This document shows, in pieces, positions 6,975 through 10,097 of a stretch of 10,097 nt of DNA; positions within the stretch are counted from its first letter, which is position 1, and the number at the start of each line of letters is the position of its first letter. The stretch covers positions 1 to 10,097 of the forward strand of contig DQCL01000332.1 in the NCBI GenBank assembly GCA_003533975.1, written 5' to 3'. Source of the stretch: Octadecabacter sp. GTDB lineage: Bacteria > Pseudomonadota > Alphaproteobacteria > Rhodobacterales > Rhodobacteraceae. Under the pieces are notes generated by a model. That model worked only from the letters and a program-made list of their open reading frames with translations, was not told the origin of the DNA and made no database searches. Made by a program: the position numbers and the translations under genes.

Positions 6975-9028
6975 TCAAACATGCGTCGACGCAGCGATGC
7001 CGTGTTCCAAATCCGCTCCCCAGTTCGGTCGCGCACGCTGATGAGGTGCAATGTTCCGTCCTCAACATAGCCCGCCAGCGCCCCCGTTTGGCGCAAACGC
7101 CGGATGTCAAAGACCTCACAGCCTTCAATGCTGTCCATCTCCTGATTTGTGATAACGATATCTGCACCACCGCAGCCATCAAGCGCGGCGACAGCTGTTG
7201 AACCACGCAGGTTCAGCACGTGTGTGTCCCCGATGATCGCAGACACCGTGCGCCCCTCCTCGACCAATCCGTCGCGTCCGAATGCCACCTGCTGTTCGAC
7301 GGGTGCACCATCGTTTTCCAACCAGTTACCAACGGCAAAGGACTCGCCGCGCTCTTTGGACACTACACGCCCCGTTTGTGTCATCACACCAATCAACGAC
7401 CCCGAATCTGCGATCAAAAGAGCAGGCCGTTCGACAGCTTGCCACATGGAAAACGCGACAACGATCGGGGCAAGTCCAATCCAACGGATTCGCCCGCTCC
7501 ACAGCACAGCAAATAGCCCTCCGAGTGAGATAAGCGCCAAAACCTCAGGGCCAGGTGTCGCGACATGGCGCAGCGCAGCGTCCTGATCTGCTACAAAATG
7601 CGCCACACCCAAAATCCATCGCAATCCGAGGTCCATGACCCAAAGGCCGACCATCTCTAGACCGAAGGGCGCAAGAACCGTCGCAACGACGGCCGCGGGC
7701 ATCACCAATGTTCCCATCAACGGCACAGACAACAGGTTTGCAATGAGCCCGAACTGCGCGATCTGGTTGAAATGAAACGCGGCAAAAGGCGCGGTTGCTA
7801 GCCCCGCCACCAAGGACGAAACGAAGACTGCACCGATGGATTTCAGCCATCGTGGAACGTCTGGCAATTCCAGTTGTCGCATCAAAGCAAAGACCGCCAC
7901 CAATGCGGTGGTTGCGGCAAATGACATCTGGAAACCCGGGCCAAACAGGGCTTCCGGGCGCAACGTAAGAACAATCATCGCCGCAATCGCAACCGCCCGT
8001 AGCGTTAATGCCCGCCGATCGAACAGCACGGCCACCAACATGACGGCCACCATGACAAACGCGCGTTCTGTGGATACGTTTCCTCCAGACAGTGCCAAGT
8101 AGCCTGCGGCCGCGAGCAATGCGCCCACGGCGGCAATCTTTTTTACTGGCCAATGCAAGGCTGCATGGGGCCAAAGCGCCATTCCATAGCGCAGTGCTGC
8201 AAAGATGAATGCTGCAAGAATGCCCATATGCATCCCCGAAATCGCCAGCAGGTGCGCAAGGTTTGACGCACGTAATGCGTTCAAACTGTCTTGCCCCATG
8301 CCCGAGCGATCCCCCGTCATGATAGCGGCGGCAAACGCACCGGATTCCCCATCCAACCGATCTTGCACAGCGTGGCTAATCGCAACGCGCTGCCGATAGA
8401 TCCAAAGGCCAGCGCGCCCTTCTGCAGCTTTGCCCCCCAATAAAACCGGAGTACGCGTATAGCCGACGGCCCCCAGCCCTTCGAACCACGCCATGCGTTG
8501 AAAATCAAAACCGCCCGGTTCCACCGGACCGCTGGGGGGCGACAAATGCCCTGTCATCAGCACCACCTGCCCAGGTTCAGGCGTGATGAACCCTTGTTCG
8601 CCGTGTAACGAAACCCGCACCGTTGCAGGGGTTCGGCGCAGGTCCATGCGTGCCAGAACCACGCGATCTAGGGTCAAACGCACCGCGTCGGAGCTTGATC
8701 GGTCAATCTCGATGATGCGTCCTTGGATCGGTCCGTAATACCGGAACTCCAAAACCGGTTCAGCCACCATATTGGTACGCAACCCAGCAATTCCAAACCC
8801 AGCAGCAAGCAATGCAAGTACCGTGATCAGGATACTAACCCGTTCCGAAAGAACCATGAGCGCGGCGAACAATACACCCGATACCCCAAGAGCCGACAAA
8901 ACCGTCAGCACAGCCGGCTCCTCCGGTGCAGCGAAATACGCTGTAATGCCAATGGCAAATATGACAGGCACCCAGCCGAACAGACCACCACGCTGCGCAG
9001 CAATCTGCGCCCACGCGTCATTCAGCAT
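6968..9028 (-). CDS. comEC: ComEC/Rec2-type DNA uptake channel, alphaproteobacterial form lacking the nuclease domain
   Basis: ComEC carries single-stranded DNA across the inner membrane in natural transformation; in Rhodobacter it is also needed to receive DNA from gene transfer agents. The product is 686 residues from the ATG at 9028. A GTG at 9034 would add two residues, but AAGGA lies only 3 bases before the GTG and 9 before the ATG, so the ATG is preferred. Seen (numbered from the GTG): three N-terminal membrane helices (about 20-86), an OB-fold/DUF4131 region (about 96-196), then the Competence domain with [18 protein letters not shown] (SGMHMG at 266-271), [14 protein letters not shown] (about 315-328), [14 protein letters not shown] and further helices to about 530. 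The C-terminal 150 residues resemble the degenerate tail of alphaproteobacterial ComEC, with no HxHxDH metallo-beta-lactamase motif. It overlaps lexA by 7 bases at the 3' ends and is divergent from gltX. Confidence 0.93.
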   Translation of the reverse strand: MLNDAWAQIAAQRGGLFGWVPVIFAIGITAYFAAPEEPAVLTVLSALGVSGVLFAALMVLSERVSILITVLALLAAGFGIAGLRTNMVAEPVLEFRYYGPIQGRIIEIDRSSSDAVRLTLDRVVLARMDLRRTPATVRVSLHGEQGFITPEPGQVVLMTGHLSPPSGPVEPGGFDFQRMAWFEGLGAVGYTRTPVLLGGKAAEGRAGLWIYRQRVAISHAVQDRLDGESGAFAAAIMTGDRSGMGQDSLNALRASNLAHLLAISGMHMGILAAFIFAALRYGMALWPHAALHWPVKKIAAVGALLAAAGYLALSGGNVSTERAFVMVAVMLVAVLFDRRALTLRAVAIAAMIVLTLRPEALFGPGFQMSFAATTALVAVFALMRQLELPDVPRWLKSIGAVFVSSLVAGLATAPFAAFHFNQIAQFGLIANLLSVPLMGTLVMPAAVVATVLAPFGLEMVGLWVMDLGLRWILGVAHFVADQDAALRHVATPGPEVLALISLGGLFAVLWSGRIRWIGLAPIVVAFSMWQAVERPALLIADSGSLIGVMTQTGRVVSKERGESFAVGNWLENDGAPVEQQVAFGRDGLVEEGRTVSAIIGDTHVLNLRGSTAVAALDGCGGADIVITNQEMDSIEGCEVFDIRRLRQTGALAGYVEDGTLHLISVRDRTGERIWNTASLRRRMFDQ

Positions 9029-9034
9029 GCGCAC

Positions 9035-9063
9035 TTGTCCTTACCCCGCGCTATTAGTATTCC
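9035..9063 (+). promoter_or_regulatory. Possible gltX promoter
   Basis: TTGTCC (9035-9040) and TATTCC (9058-9063) are 17 bases apart on the plus strand. The predicted leader before the gltX ATG would be about 49 bases. Both boxes depart from consensus. The short comEC-gltX spacer must hold a promoter for each gene, and this is the best plus-strand candidate seen. Confidence 0.3.
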
Positions 9064-9080
9064 CGCATCAAGCCCGCCAA
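9052..9080 (-). promoter_or_regulatory. Possible comEC promoter
   Basis: On the minus strand TTGGCG (9080-9075) is followed after 17 bases by CTAATA (9057-9052). Transcription would start near 9045, about 17 bases before the comEC ATG. The hexamers are imperfect, and the site overlaps the proposed gltX promoter on the other strand. Confidence 0.25.
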
Positions 9081-9118
9081 TCCTAACGAAATGGTGGTTA
9101 GCAAAAGGTTAATTTCCC

Positions 9119-10097
9119 ATGTCGCAAGCTCAAGTTGTCACCCGTTTCGCTCCTTCCCCTACGGGGGCTTTGCACATCGGTGGCGCACGCACGGCGTTGT
9201 TCAACTGGCTTTATGCCCGTGGACGCGGTGGTAAGTTCTTGCTTCGGATTGAAGACACCGACAAAGCCCGCTCAACGGATGAAAATACGCAGGCCATTCT
9301 GGACGGTCTGACATGGCTCGGCCTTGATTGGGACGGTGAACCGACGTCACAAGCAGCGGCAGCGGCGCGTCACGTAGAGGTCGCGCATGAGATGCTCGCC
9401 AATGGTCACGCCTATAAGTGCTTTGCCACACAGGATGAAATCGAAGCCTTTCGCGAGGAAGCCCGCGCCAACAAGACCTCAACTCTCTTTCGTTCCCCTT
9501 GGCGCGATGTGGCGGAAACTGACCATCCAGATTTGCCATTCGTTGTGCGCCTTAAAGCCCCACGGACCGGCGCGACCACGCTTCATGACGAAGTACAAGG
9601 CGATGTGACGTGGCAAAACGAGCAGCTTGATGACATGATCCTGCTGCGCAGCGATGGCAGCCCCGTTTATATGTTGGCGGTTGTCGTGGATGATCATGAC
9701 ATGGGGGTAACGCATGTCATTCGTGGTGATGACCACCTTGCCAATGCGTTCCGCCAGAACCTTATTTATGACGCGATGGGATGGGACAAACCCACCCTCG
9801 CCCACATTCCGCTGATCTTTGGTCCGGACGGTAAAAAACTGTCCAAACGCCACGGCGCGACGGGCGCTGCGGAATATCAGGCGTTGGGCTATCCCGCGGC
9901 TGGCATGCGCAACTATCTGACCCGTTTGGGTTGGTCCCATGGCGATGACGAATTTTTTAGCGATGCCCAAGCCCGTGATTGGTTTGACCTGAGCGGCATC
10001 GGCAAAAGCCCCGCGCGTTTTGACACCAAAAAGCTGGAAAACATCAGCGGCCAGCATATCGCCGTATCAGATAATGCTGCACTGCTGCATGAATTGG
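9119..10097 (+). CDS. gltX: Glutamate--tRNA ligase, 5' part (runs off the window)
   Basis: Glutamyl-tRNA synthetase attaches glutamate to tRNA-Glu using ATP. The window holds the first 326 codons; no stop is reached. Seen: class I catalytic core with [20 protein letters not shown], in which HIGG (19-22) is the HIGH signature, [27 protein letters not shown], and KLSKRHGA (KLSKR at 240-244) as the KMSKS signature. Only one cysteine lies where zinc-type enzymes carry a CxC cluster (in YKCFAT), so this looks like a zinc-free type. Start: the ATG at 9119 has AAAAGG about 10 bases upstream. Alphaproteobacteria often carry two gltX copies, one sometimes mischarging tRNA-Gln for later amidation; which copy this is cannot be told here. 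In relatives the citrate synthase gene gltA often follows. Confidence 0.97.
   Translation, partial: MSQAQVVTRFAPSPTGALHIGGARTALFNWLYARGRGGKFLLRIEDTDKARSTDENTQAILDGLTWLGLDWDGEPTSQAAAAARHVEVAHEMLANGHAYKCFATQDEIEAFREEARANKTSTLFRSPWRDVAETDHPDLPFVVRLKAPRTGATTLHDEVQGDVTWQNEQLDDMILLRSDGSPVYMLAVVVDDHDMGVTHVIRGDDHLANAFRQNLIYDAMGWDKPTLAHIPLIFGPDGKKLSKRHGATGAAEYQALGYPAAGMRNYLTRLGWSHGDDEFFSDAQARDWFDLSGIGKSPARFDTKKLENISGQHIAVSDNAALLHEL

Noticed and set aside
7545..8174. 209-codon minus-strand open frame inside comEC
   Set aside because: It is another frame of the comEC strand with Arg/Gly/Cys-rich composition, while the main frame has clear ComEC motifs throughout this interval.
9032..9034. GTG at 9034 as the comEC start
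   Set aside because: It is possible, but only 3 bases separate it from AAGGA; the in-frame ATG at 9028 has 9-base spacing and is preferred.
9479..10057. 192-codon minus-strand open frame opposite gltX
   Set aside because: The plus strand carries unmistakable glutamyl-tRNA synthetase motifs over the same bases, so this is an antisense shadow.

Overview
The window looks like chromosomal DNA from an alphaproteobacterium of the Rhodobacterales, probably the marine Roseobacter group. Three things point there. The gene order is yibQ-like / trpG-trpD-trpC-moaC-moeA-lexA / comEC / gltX. LexA has the alphaproteobacterial form and its promoter carries a GAAC-N7-GAAC SOS box. ComEC is the short type without a metallo-beta-lactamase nuclease domain. 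A trpE-yibQ-trpGDC arrangement has been described in Rhodobacter sphaeroides, so trpE probably lies just left of this window. I saw no mobile element, CRISPR array, tRNA or rRNA.

Layout. Bases 16-1554 (minus) encode a membrane-anchored, proline- and acid-rich protein ending in a divergent polysaccharide deacetylase (YibQ-type) domain that contains no histidine. A 169-base divergent intergenic region with two small palindromes separates it from trpG. trpG and trpD (plus) overlap by 4 bases. A 404-base gap follows; it holds what may be a frameshifted remnant of a small membrane-protein gene and a perfect 10-bp hairpin. trpC, moaC and moeA then run tightly packed (0-base spacing, then a 4-base overlap). 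lexA has its own strong promoter with an SOS operator over the -10 box. comEC (minus) converges on lexA and overlaps its 3' end by 7 bases. A short divergent region leads into gltX, which runs off the right edge.

How the genes work together. TrpG, TrpD and TrpC supply the glutamine amidotransferase, anthranilate phosphoribosyltransferase and indole-3-glycerol-phosphate synthase steps of tryptophan synthesis. MoaC and MoeA act early and late in molybdenum cofactor synthesis and are probably co-transcribed with trpC. LexA represses the SOS response and itself. ComEC carries single-stranded DNA across the inner membrane. GltX charges tRNA with glutamate. This is mostly a conserved housekeeping region. 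The items most worth a second look are the histidine-free YibQ homologue, the decayed trpD-trpC gap, a possibly leaderless trpC, and the lexA/comEC 3' overlap. I did not find a convincing undescribed system.
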